From Amia ocellicauda (lineage: Eukaryota > Chordata > Actinopteri > Amiiformes > Amiidae): 64,000 bases of DNA. Positions 23,470 through 36,100 of the stretch are shown piece after piece. The translations under genes and the position numbers were made by a program. Numbering within the stretch: position 1 is the first letter of the stretch; each line of letters opens with the position of its first letter. The DNA is taken from positions 41,612,784 to 41,676,783 of the forward strand of contig NC_089857.1 of NCBI RefSeq assembly GCF_036373705.1, read 5' to 3'. The notes under the pieces are model-generated. The model did no database searches, had not been told where the DNA came from, and saw only the letters and a list, made by a program, of their open reading frames with translations.

Positions 23470-23778
23470 TCAGAGACAAAGTTCATTTTTTGACCAATTG
23501 TACCACTGCCTGTTCTGCCCACACTTTGTCGGTGTGGTCCGCTTAACTTCCACCTTTATATCAGACCATTTCTTTTTAAGGTCATTTACAGTGCGATTTT
23601 CAGATCCCACCGCATTGACGGCGTCAGCCAAACTGTCCCACTCATTTTTTTTCCTTTTGTTATTAATTCCGGAGGACAAAGTTCCAAATAAAATATTTTT
23701 TCTCATTTCTACCTCCGATATTAGCACCTCCAATTCACTTTCCGTAAAGTTTTGTTTCTTGTTGCTGGCTTTTGCCAT
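23470..23778 (-). CDS. Harbinger Myb/SANT-like DNA-binding protein
   Basis: About 102 residues from ATG at 23776-23778 to the stop at 23470. It starts MAKASNKKQNFTESELEVLI and contains SENRTVNDLKKKWSDIK, the pattern of the Myb/SANT-like (MSANTD/NAIF1-type) protein that accompanies Harbinger transposases and helps them reach nuclear DNA. The frame is open, but the protein is short for the family, so it may be a truncated copy. It converges on the transposase with 7 bp between their stop codons. Confidence 0.7.
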   Translation of the reverse strand: MAKASNKKQNFTESELEVLISEVEMRKNILFGTLSSGINNKRKKNEWDSLADAVNAVGSENRTVNDLKKKWSDIKVEVKRTTPTKCGQNRQWYNWSKNELCL

Positions 23779-24026
23779 TTTCTTGCTGCTTGCTTTTGCC
23801 ACAGTGGACTCATTACCATATTACAATTGATTTAATTAAGGGAGGAGACAGGGTGGGGTGTTGTGCTCGTGCATGTGCGCTCAATTTCACGTTAAATGGG
23901 ATGTACAAAGAGAATATACGTGGGATCCTGCGTACACAGAGATTCATACATCTGGGTTTTTACAGCTTTGTCCCTACGCAATGTTTTAGTATGAATTAAA
24001 CGCAAGTCTTTGTACATGAGGCCCCT

Positions 24027-24569
24027 GGACTTGTAATCGAACATGAACTAAAACCACAAACCAATTCAACCAAGTGAAGTTTTCTTTGCATTGATGTTGC
24101 AACAGGAAGTGACAGCGCTGACACCACATAGCAGTTTGTCTTAGAATGAGTCTTTATTTTGATTACATTGAATTACAATACAAACACACATACATACACA
24201 CACACACGCACACACGCACATATCATCACTATTAATGCACCATACTTCAAAAAAGATAAATACCATTTTCATACACATTATTTACTTGAATTAATAGATT
24301 TGTTTTAATGCTTACATTTAATATTTTACAATATACTTGGCCTTTAGAGGGCATCATACCCAACATATAGCGATATAGCAAAAGTGTTTACAGAGGTCTT
24401 TCTACTACAAGTGCTTTGGGCTTGACCTTACAAGACATAAAGAAACATCAGCTCAATGGGTATTTACTTGCACATTTCATTAAAAAATAATAATAAGGCC
24501 TCACATACTGAACCAAGTCACTAGAAGATTTAAATTATGATCAGCTGGGAATTTTTTTTAATATATATA

Positions 24570-24614
<45 letters not shown>

Positions 24615-27169
24615 AAAACATTGTTAGACACAGGAAACATCAGACAACTTAGACTTAGATTTAGACCCTTTAAAAGCAACGTAACAGAAAAGCACAGAGG
24701 TACAAATTTCTACTCACCGATACTGTTTGCCAGAGAGGTAAAATGTGATACCAGTATATTGGAAAGGGATTTATGATCATATTCTCATACGCAAGCTGTT
24801 GTGGTTTAAGAATTAAGGGATTATTGATAAAATAGGAAATAATTCCTTACAAAACTTCAGTAAATGTCTATGTGATAAATTATTCACTAGGTAGTCTTCA
24901 TTAGTTACCATTAACTTAAATACAGTCACTAAAATATCAGCCACCAGAAGGTATTTCAGATTTGAAGTTATTTTCTTTTTCAGATTGTTGTCTTATGTTT
25001 CACTTTCTGAAACAGAGTTTTGGAAAACAAGTAAAAAAGCAACAGAGTATCTCAACTGAGGTGCACCAAACCAGCTGAGCCTTTGCACTTGCCTGAAGTA
25101 TATCTTTAAATAGTAGTGACAGGGACCTATATAAAGATGTAACTGTTATATTGTAAAAGGCTGGTCATTGGAGTAGGTTATGTCATTCTGATTAAGTAGC
25201 AGTAGATAAGTATGTGTTATTGTGTATTGGAGGAAACTGCTACACAATGGAGAGGTTTCCTGTATAACACACAACCTTGAGAGAGCAGCTCTCACGGTCT
25301 GCTTTTCCCTAGGAGAACTAGAGAGAGTTTATGCCCACACATAGACTATCTTCTAAAGTATACAGACAGGCAGAGCCAAGAAATAACTATCAGCAATAAA
25401 GTGTTCCCTTTCACAATAAAAGGTACTCTTCACCTCTGTGTATTCTACATTGTTCAAGTCTCAGATAAACTCAGATAAATATAAGCCCTTTTTCATTGAA
25501 TTGGATAATATCATATAATTGGCAATCCATATACTATTGAATAACTCATATTAGTCTTACTTTATAATATGTATAAACTCTATAAATACAAGAGTGTATA
25601 AGTACTTATTAAGAATGATTTTCCTATTTCTTCATCAAATGCAGAATGTGTCTAGTGTCTAGTGTATGAACCACACATTTCCCTTATGAGTTCTATTAGA
25701 TATTATTAGATATCTCTCTATATAGATAATATATAACTTAAAGCAGGTAACTCTTTAGGGAAGAAGAACAATATCATACCTTAAATATCATATTTTTTCT
25801 TATACTACTGATGTTTTTGTAACTAAGCCCAATAAAATAACGAGTTTACTATCTTATATAAATGCAATCAGGTTGAAAAAATTGAAATGTCTTTTCGTGT
25901 TGTTGTCCAAGTACAATTCATGTATCAATGATTGGGAATTCATTAAATTGACGCAAATTATGTGGAGAAAGTATGCTTATATTGTAATTGTTATATGTTA
26001 AAAAAAACATGTATTTATTATTCTGTGATTCACAAATGAAACAATCTGTTCTGTTAAATGACAGCTGCACTAACTTGCTTTATTAATGGGTTCAATATCT
26101 GAGAATATGAAAACAGCTAAGACCGCTGATAATCATGCCAATAACAAAGTTATTTTGTCTTCACTATATACAATAACTGACCAATAATATAGATTTGTGG
26201 ATTATGAATGCAGATATGTTTTGCTTATATATTTATATTTAATTGTTTGAAAGAAAAACAGTATATATGTATAGAGAGAAATGCCAGATTCAAGCAGTCT
26301 GTTATGTGTGTGTGTGAGAGAGAGAGAGCAATAAAAGTAACAGACTACTTCAATCTGAAATGTATGTCTGATGAAAACAAACATTTATACGATAATTGCT
26401 GGTGCACTGATTGTACGTTTCAATAACATTCCACATATGTTTTGGCTGAAACAAACACGCATACACACATACATAACATAAACGAAAAGCTCTTAATATC
26501 TCATTTGAACAGAATCCATCCAATGCCAGTATGTCCAGTTGAAAGAAAACTGCCAGTCAATTGATAACAATCACATTGAAGAACTAATGAATGCCCGTGC
26601 CACGCTAGGCCGTGATTCTCCAAACTCTTAATTTACAAACCTTCACTTGAGTCTTCTCTCTCAGAAAAGCTGTAATACTGCGATGCTAGTAAATGTGTCA
26701 AATTAAAAGCCTAATCTGGTCGTAGAGGCTGTCATTGCACTGGGTTATAATACACTGAAGTGTGTTCTTCCCATGAAACTCAAACTCAAACTCAAACGTG
26801 TTCTGATGTTATCGAATGTATTTCCTTGAATGCTCTTATTTTTCTCTTTCTTATGTAAAACTGCCTACCTCCAGGCTAAAATAGCTGCAGAAAACTGGCG
26901 TATGTAAGTGTAAGTGCTCGGTTACTAATGCTGTTGATGAGAATCGGAGCACAGAAACATCCTTTGCCCTTTATCCCAAATATCAAAGCAAGAGAAAAGC
27001 AGTCGCCTTTTTTACAGCTTAGGCGAGAAACAGAATAGCCTACTCACTATGACATGTCCCTCTCCCACCCACCCTAACACTAGTAGCCCTAAAGTTGCAG
27101 AAACCGTGGATCCAAAAGATGTCCACGGCGTGCGAGAATTATCTCCTAATGGGTGAGCTAGGGATCGAA
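24027..27169. other. Intergenic DNA and probable PLCXD3 3'UTR
   Basis: AT-rich sequence with CA-rich tracts near 24180-24225, a (TA)n array at about 24559-24612 and a GA/TG patch near 26308-26328. The portion next to 27170 is presumably PLCXD3 3'UTR. No confident polyadenylation site was chosen. I see no other genes. Confidence 0.5.
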
Positions 27170-30100
27170 TCAAGTGGCGTTGTCCTCTTCCTCGTCCAGG
27201 AGGTAGTTCAGCATAATGACCGTGCTTATAAAATCCCCCAGCTCGACAAAGTCTGCCGTGATGATGTTGATGCCGCTCTCGCCGGGCTTCTGTGTGCGGA
27301 CCCACTGCATCATCCCAGGAAGAGCCCTGCGTCACACAAAACACGCCACAGGCAAGAAAAGGTGTCGTTAATAACTCGGGGATGCATGTTACTGGCACTA
27401 TTTCAATTTCACAAGAAGCACAGACATATTTCCTTTATTTTTCTCTATTTATGTAGTGCATAGGTGTTTACATATAAACACACACACACATTCTGACATG
27501 CATACATACACAAATGCATACTATGTTTTTTTTTTTTTTTTTTTCTTCTTATGAGATCAAGACACACACCCCCTTCAGGTTTTGGAGAAGGGCACTCTTG
27601 AAAATGGTGCAAATTGACAGGAATATGACAGCAAGTCCCTGGAAATTGACTCCTGATATCATTATCCGAGCTCATTTAGCACAGAAGGATGATGTGGCTT
27701 TATGTGTCCGCCCTGAAGAGTGATGCTGGGCTCATAAATCCTGTTAGTGATTAGGTGGGTGGGTGCATGGCTCTATTTTTTGTACCTCAGCTGCCAATAA
27801 AATGTGCTTTGATCCTTCAAATACAAATCCCATGTACAGACCATGATGCTTCAAGAGCACCTCTGTAGATGATATTACTCATGATAAATATGTATTCAAT
27901 CTTGGATATGTACTTTAAATTGAAACTCTGCTCTTCAAACCCATACTGTGCATTTTATTTTTTCCTGTTGAATTCGTTTTTTCCACAGAACAATACCGTA
28001 GAAAAGGGCATTTGTAAGTATCCATGCAGCCGGTAGTTTTTCAGATACAGTACGTAGAATAAACATATAAATGTCAAAAACGGTTATGCACAGAATAATT
28101 ATGCTTAAAAAATGCTTTAAAAAATCTGGTTTACATAAAGAACACGCTCAGGGAAATAACAGCTTGCAACAAACATCAACATGCACATACCCCTGTCTAG
28201 GTTTGTGATATTCTTTGCGCCGATGCTTCAAGTTCGGTACTTGCTGAAATATGCAAAGTAGAAATCGAAGCAGATTTCCACCAATACATAAAAAAAAACA
28301 TACGCTGAAAGAAGAATACATTCGAGTGTATGAGCCTGCAGTGAAACGGACTGGTGAGGTAAGAGAAGGTTGTAAAAGCCCGAGATTAAGGATCCTCTAC
28401 AAAAACCTCCCTGCAGCAGTTGCTCTGCCGGTAGAGCAGGTGTCAAATACCCTAAATCCAATCTGACTGCAGTATGTCCCAAGATTGTGTTCAGACACAG
28501 CAGTGAGCTAGGGTTACAGCAGCACCCCGAGCCAATGTGGTGCTTAAATGCTGCTGAAATCATTCAGGACCTCCTAGTTGGCCAGGGTTGCTGTTTCCCG
28601 ATGGCTGTGTAACACAATCAGTTATATAACATGGATACCAAGTGATAAATGTGTTTGATTTGAAGACAAAATAATAATCTCAATCATCATTAAGATTTAC
28701 CCCAAATATTGTCTTCATTTAGAATCTACTGACTAGATTTGCATTCTATTATTAACCACTGCATTCATCTTATTGCTTTCTACAGACCTGAGGGATTTCT
28801 GTCACTAAAATAAACCCTGGCCACGACTGATTTTTCACTGGAGGGTGGTTGTTTATTCTAAGATAATGTATTATAATATGTAAATAGGGAGTGCATTTCT
28901 GTTAGTAATTTGTATCTCTGCTATTTATTTCAAGAGCTGCATAATAGTACAGGATTGATTTAAAAAACATTCATGTTACTTTACAATTTAAAAGAAACAT
29001 TACAATATATGACCAGAATGATTAATCTATCACCGTAAGTTTGAATAATTAAATATAGGACACTCTGACAAGAAGAAAAACATTATGTCTCTGAACCATG
29101 CACATTTAATTATTACCTTATTAAACAGAATATATTTTAGGTATCTCTACTTTTAAGTGATTCATTTTGAATCCAAACTGCTTTGTAGAGAGCGGTGACT
29201 AATGCCTTTCCTAAAGGTCAGAAGATGTAAATGCAGCTTTCTGACCTAACAAATAAAGTTAATGGAGTACACAGCCAAGTACACTGTGCTCACTAAAGGA
29301 TAGGGCAGGCTGCTGTCAAAAACAGCATTACAGCATCACATCTTTTGAGCATACCTTTTGCTTTGTATTAATCAAGACATTTTATTGAAGTGTGTAAAGA
29401 TTTGACCACAGCAAATGATCATGGACCATTGGGTCTCAATCCTGTTCCTGATCCTGATCCTACCACCTACCCTGCTGTCTTTTGTTCCAACTGAGCTCTC
29501 AGTTACTTAATTGAACACTTAATTTAACTAATTTGATTACATTTGACTCTATAAATTGTGTAACTGATAGAAAGTTGGTTCCTTAATAAGATAATCATGT
29601 CCTTTTACAATTTTATACTTAACTAAAAACCCCTACTGTTTAAAATAATTAAAAGGTTCTGATTTAGAAGACGATTAGTTCAATTAAGGGTTCAATTAAG
29701 TAATTAATAGCTCATTTGGAACAAAAACCAGCAGGGTAGGTTGTCCTCTAGGACCAGGATTGAGAACCAGTGACATAGACAATTCCATTCAAATCGGTGC
29801 TGCATTTCACTCACCTTTCTGTGATGGTTTCTCGCAGGCCACTGGCGACCCCCTTCATGACTGTGCTGGCTTTTGGAGTGAGCACCACCTGAGACACAAA
29901 GAATGTGCCTTTCCGACGTCTCTCCGTGACGGTGGACTGCAGGAACTGAATAAGCTTCTCAGGATCAGTGGTGTTCGCCCAAGGAGATGGCATCATCTGC
30001 CCCGGCCAGAGGAAGGGCACCTCCAGAGCGACTGGATTGTGGTAAAACACCAAAACTTGGTACTCCTTCTCCCACAGATACTTGAGGTTCACTTCCTGAG

Positions 30101-33100
30101 CAAAAATGGCTGGGCACAGCTTGTTCCCAAAAATATCCTGCAGCATGTGAACCAGCTTCTCGTGGTGGCAGTTCTGCATCCCGTAGAAGTGATTGAAATC
30201 CAAGAAGGCCACCTCGCGTGAATGGGAGGATAGATAGGCATTTATCTGCTCCAGGCCTTCTTTCACCTTGGCGCTGAACAGTCCGTGGGCGAAGTACAGC
30301 TCGTTGTCTGGGTCCCGGGGCTTGGTGGAGATGCGCAGGTCGAAGAAACGGATCCCGGCCTCGAGTTGGCTGGAGAAGTTCATGGTCTGGGTGGCCAGCC
30401 ACTTCCGCATCAGCTTCTTGGCCACCGTCCCAAAAACAGAGACAAAGTTCTGGACGGTTTCTGGTTGCTCCGGACCCACTGGGGAGGACTCATCGATGTA
30501 GAAGCTAAAAGAATCATGAGATCCTAAGAAAGAAAGAGTCTGTTAGCAAAAAACATCTTTGGAGGACAAATGAAAAACAATGAAAATGTTCTCAAAGATC
30601 TTAGAGTTATTTTACATAAATGTAAGCATTGATCCATGAGTTAAGTGTAGAAACAGAAAATGTAAGATAGTACCACATACATCATGGTACTATGTCTTGG
30701 AAATGATATAATATATAATATATTGCCTCTCAATTTCTTTATACCCTTTGTGGAAGTTGTTTTAGAAAAGAGAATGTAGGTATCAAGAGCATGTGTGTAA
30801 AAATATATTGATATGTATTTCTTAACAATATTTAGATTGTGAATATGTTGAAAATAAACACTTTTATAAATACATATAAAATGCCAATGGAGAGCGCAAG
30901 CAACTTCATGCCACACAGGCACAGTAATTGGATTAGTTTTCAGTCTTTTTCAACTTTCATAATTTCTGTGTATACTTTGGATCGCCAGAAGCAATGTTTA
31001 TTTTAATTTGCTTGCTTTTCTCTTTAAAATTCAAAAGCCCCAAAGGCAGTGCATTGGAGCAAATGGACTTGGCTGTAAAGTGGATGCGTGCTATCAGTAT
31101 TCTCCCATCTGGGATCGGTCTGACCAGCTGTGCCTGAAACAGTTGATCAGTCACTGCAACAACAAGCCTTCCCTCATTCGAATGCCCTTCTGAAGATTAA
31201 CTACCTGTCTATTGCCATTCTGTGACATTATCTACCGGGAGACCTATAACAAGCAAAAACCCTATTAACGTTACTAAATATTGCAGCATAGGACGGTGGC
31301 TCTTAAACTTGTGTACTGATAGTATTTTCCTGAAACCAACTGAAGATTGCGTACTGAAAAAGAAGACCTAATCTGATAACAATCGTCCTCTGATTAAAGG
31401 TGTTTGCCTAGCAGGACCCTTGAAAAGATTGCTATCGGCAATCAAACAAGTCCTATCCACCCACATTCAACTGAAGACACATTGTGAAATTACAGTGAAT
31501 GCAAAACTGGGAATTAATCTGCACAATAAAGTGTGATCAAAATATATAGATTCCTTTATTTCATCTTAATTTTATAATATATTACAATTAAAAGAGCTGT
31601 TGCTTTTCTGTTTCCGGACATCATGGGTTTTCAGGGAGATTAAAGCAATAATTATCAACCAAACATTTAATGCTGTTTCTCTCATTAACATAACACAGAA
31701 GTTACCATAAAGCATATGTAGACATATAAACCATGTAAAATAAATTATTATAATAAAATAAATATATATTGCAACTTTCATTGGTGCCCTATTTTGCTTT
31801 AGTTTGAGTTATCTTTTTTCAATTTCAATTTCACTCAAAACAAAAAGTGTCTGCAGCCTTTTTATGCATACCCTGTGGTTCCCAGGAGGTTATGTCACTA
31901 AAGTTACAGCATATTAATAAAATCCATGCTGGGTTTCATCAAGCAGGCCCTTGAGAAGTGTCACTTTATGTCCTTCAGATTTCTGTAGATTTAATAAGGA
32001 CATGCAATGGCATTTCTCTAAATCTAAATCTCTATGACCCATCGATACCAGGAAACTTACAAGGGGGATAAAAAAAACAACAACACAAGAAAAGATCATG
32101 CTGAGAAAAACAAAAAAAACGAATAAGTCGTTATAGCACAGCACATTAGTCTAGTGACGCCCTGCTGCCACAGGAATCAGTTTTGACTGCAGTTCAGTGT
32201 CACTGCAGCTGCCTGCGCCTGACAGACTCTATTGCATTTCAAAGCATCGCCGTTGTCTCACTGGCACCACACTGTGCACGATCTGCTAGATTCGTTCCCT
32301 CGGGCGCAGTGACAACCCAGACTGGACCTGCTGTGAGAGCTGACGCGGTTAAATAATCGGCAGAATGCAGACAGACATTGCTCGACCTCCACTATGGGGT
32401 TCGCCTGATCTTTTCCCATCTGACCAATTGGCCATAGTGGGTCGAAAATGCCATTGGGGGTTTTCGCAAGATATCTGCTCTTGCTCACACACCCCTAGCC
32501 AATGCTAAATTGCTTCAGATAATTGCATTATTATTATTTTTTTGGCACTGTGGTGGTGTTTGTTTGTTTCTTCAAAATATGAATCTCAATGTCATTCTAA
32601 CAAATATAACGGATGGCTTACAGCTGGCATCAAGGTGTCTGTGCCAACGAACTTAAAGGGTATGGGCACATCACATGGATACTTCCAGAGCAGAAATGAC
32701 ATTCCCTGAACTATCATTACTTATATAAGGTAAAAGTCTGAGAATGGGCAGGGTTGCATGTAAGGACACAAAGCAACCAGAAGCCTAGTCATTAAAACTC
32801 TTAGACAATGAGTTGGGGATTCGTCCATGGCTGTTGTTCATTTACAACCATTTGCCAACGTGAAACAATAGTAACCATGATCTGAAAGCAGGGAACACAG
32901 GCACAGAACCCACTCTAAGACCCATCTGTCTCTATGTCTTTGATCTCTTGTGAGGAAATTTCATGACAGCAGTTCAGTCATGAAACAACTTAAGGAAAGA
33001 TTACACTTAGTGTCCCCTTGAAGGGCTATATATAATCCTATTAATATATTGCTTTCTTGCTTGGATCCCCCAATGATTGAAAATTATTTGATTGTGTTCC

Positions 33101-36100
33101 AAAACATTTGGCAGTCTGGGGGGCAAACCATTTTTAAGTGTAATTTCAGAGGCTCTCAAAACCTGTTCTTTAAGTCAATACTCAACTTAAGGGAAATGTT
33201 GCTGTATTTAACACTTAAGTTATCCTGTATTTAAGGTGTATTATGCGACTGCACTCAGAGCTTGAACAAAAAGGATGGTCCACCAGCTGTAGAGAGCTGT
33301 CTGCGAACTAACCTTATCTACATCTACTTAGTATCTAAATGTACTTGCAACTGGGGGGATATAAAACGCAGCCCACAGACAATAATCTGTATTACTGTAA
33401 TTGTTTTAAATGAGGCTTGAAACCTATATCATCACCTGGGATACTGGGATAAAGACCTCATAAAAGTCTAGATATTGGCCCCATTAAAAAACTATTTGTA
33501 CAGGTCCATACTTACTCACAGGGCTGTATCCATATAGGTACAGAAAGGGCACTCAAGGAGAACTGAGGTGATCTCTGATTTGATCTCTTACCCATGGTGG
33601 GCACCTCCAGTTGATGGGAGCTGGGTTCCGGCAGGTTCAATTTTTCTCAGATATATTCAAAATGCAATGCAATACACATGTGTATATATTGGACGTGGGT
33701 TTTCAGAAATGTACATATTTCTGTATTCAATCTATCAACCTGAAGAAAAACTTTGCATCTTAATAAGTTGGTAATCGAAATGCACCTATAAAATCTGCAG
33801 GACCCTCAAGAGGACTAAGGGTTTGCAATGCCTCCACCAATCCTCCTCAAATTAAACTGAATGCCCTTGAGGAATATACCAGCCACATTAAGAATAGGTA
33901 AGATGTCCTGTAACCGAGCCTCCCACAAACAACCATCCTCTCCGAATCTCCTCTCCCAGTGTGGATGGATAATTCATTGCAATGTAATGCAGGGTGTCAT
34001 GAGGGATGTTGCTAAGTCGGTGCCAAATATTTGTGTACGTTCCTACTGGGGCCTAGCTCATCTTTAATGGAATGGGTGTATATTTGGTCCCTGAATGGTG
34101 TGCACATATGCAAAAGCTAAACGTTTCCCATTGGAAATAACAATTCTGTTTCCTTATAATTGTTTCCAAGTACCCATCTACTGACTCAATGAAGGAAACT
34201 TAATTGAAACTTAATTGTTGTTGTTATTGTAGCTATCTCTCAGCTCAATTCAATTTAATAATAATGAATATATTCTTATATTCACCATATGCGAGAGCCT
34301 TACTCAGTTCACTACCTTACTAAAGTTACTAAAGGCTAAAGTGAACTCTCCCCAGATCAACAGAACACATTACTGCAGAGTTGGGGGGGGATTTTGCGTA
34401 CAGAGCTTCATTTCAGGAACATTGCCATCTCTTTGATAACTGAAACCTTCTCGACTTGTTTTCACTTGTTTGACAAATGCATACTGTATTACATTGTCTT
34501 ACATTGTATTGTATATTATACTACAAGATATGGTTGTGCATTATATTGCATTATCCCAGTACCTCACCTTGTAGAGGAATTATTCTTCCTCCAGATATAA
34601 AGTAAAGTAGAAATATTTTAAGGACTAGCATCTTCAGATTGACTTTATAGCACGCTACTTGTCTATTTTAATACAATGTGCCTTATGTCTGATCTTACAG
34701 CTCTGGCTCAACGCCTTTCATTTCCCCCCGAAGGCAGCTTGAGTATGACTGCTTTCAAGATGCTAACCTCAGTGCTCACAACGTGCTCAAGAACTGGTAC
34801 CATTACAGGACACCAGAGCGTTGCCTGTAGGGATTATTACAGAAATAAACGCTCAGATTTGTCCTTCTGGTTGCCTGGAAAATGTTCAAGTCTATCTCTT
34901 GTGCTGACCTCTTCCACAGACAGTGGGAGCACCTTATTTTTGCCTACTATATGCACCAGTTATTATACAATTTATAGTTGTATAAATCATGCTCTGCTTT
35001 GCGGATCTCTGTCCTGTAGTAGTTGGATTTTAAAAACAGGTTCATAGGTCACAGACTGGGGGAATTAGAAAGAACCTCCACAGCAGAGAGTTTACAAATA
35101 TCTCATATCCAAGGCAATGAGTGGATTTTGAATCTGCTCGTAGTGTAATGATAGGAATAATCTACTAGCCACATGCCAATTATAAAACAAAAGTGGTGTG
35201 TTCTTTGATAATGAGGATTTAGACATGGGACTACCAATCCAATCCAATGGTGCCAATTGACAAGTGTACATGCATCTGTTTATCAGATCTCATCTAAATA
35301 AACTAAGAAGCTATAACAAAATTAAAAAATGCTGCAAATGTAAAGGGGATGTTTCTCTACACATTACACAAAAACTTCAAGAAAGCATTAAAATGGAAAG
35401 TACATTTCCAAAGTAAATGGTATTTATTAACATAATAAGCACTTCACACTGTGTGGTTTTCTATAAAGAAACTGAAAAGCTTTCTATTTTTTCTCAGACA
35501 AAATGCCAAGCTTTTAACCTTTTACTATATTCCTGTGACATTAACTATTTTTGCTTTTCTTCCTCCTTGACATCACTAAGAGTAATAATATACGGTAAAA
35601 TACATTTGTATGGATGTAAAATTACTGATGTATTTACACTATCCTTTATTTTGGATGAGACAGCATTTAACAAAAATGATTATTATATAAATCATTGTTG
35701 ATTTAACAAAATATTGAATGCACTGAAATTAAGGTAGACAATAAAAAAGACTATCTATTGTCATATCTAATTAATTAATGCTACATATATATTTTACAGT
35801 AGTTGTTTGCACACCCCCCTGATTGGCCAGAGAGTCTGTTACACCAACGATCATTTCCCTGGGTAAGTCTCTGTACTTCACTCTCAAAACAAACATTATC
35901 TCTATTTTTTTATCATATGGCACAGACATTGTTACGGTTACATAATGAAGGGCACAGCACTAGCATCTCAATAGATCAATTTGGAGGTCTTGCTAAGAGC
36001 TGAAATGTTTCTTGCAAATCTCTGCTGCAAGATGAGTTATGCTGCCATGATCTCTATGAAATATATGATACATAAATATAAAGAGGTAGGCCAGAACGCA

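Larger units (their letters stand above)
22020..24026 (+). mobile_element. PIF/Harbinger transposon with both proteins
   Basis: The element carries a HARBI1-type nuclease on the plus strand and a Myb/SANT-like protein on the minus strand, the two-gene arrangement of PIF/Harbinger. The right terminus (AAGTCTTTGTACATGAGGCC near 24005-24024) resembles fish Harbinger ends. A matching left terminus was not found, so the left boundary is approximate and may be lost. Confidence 0.75.
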
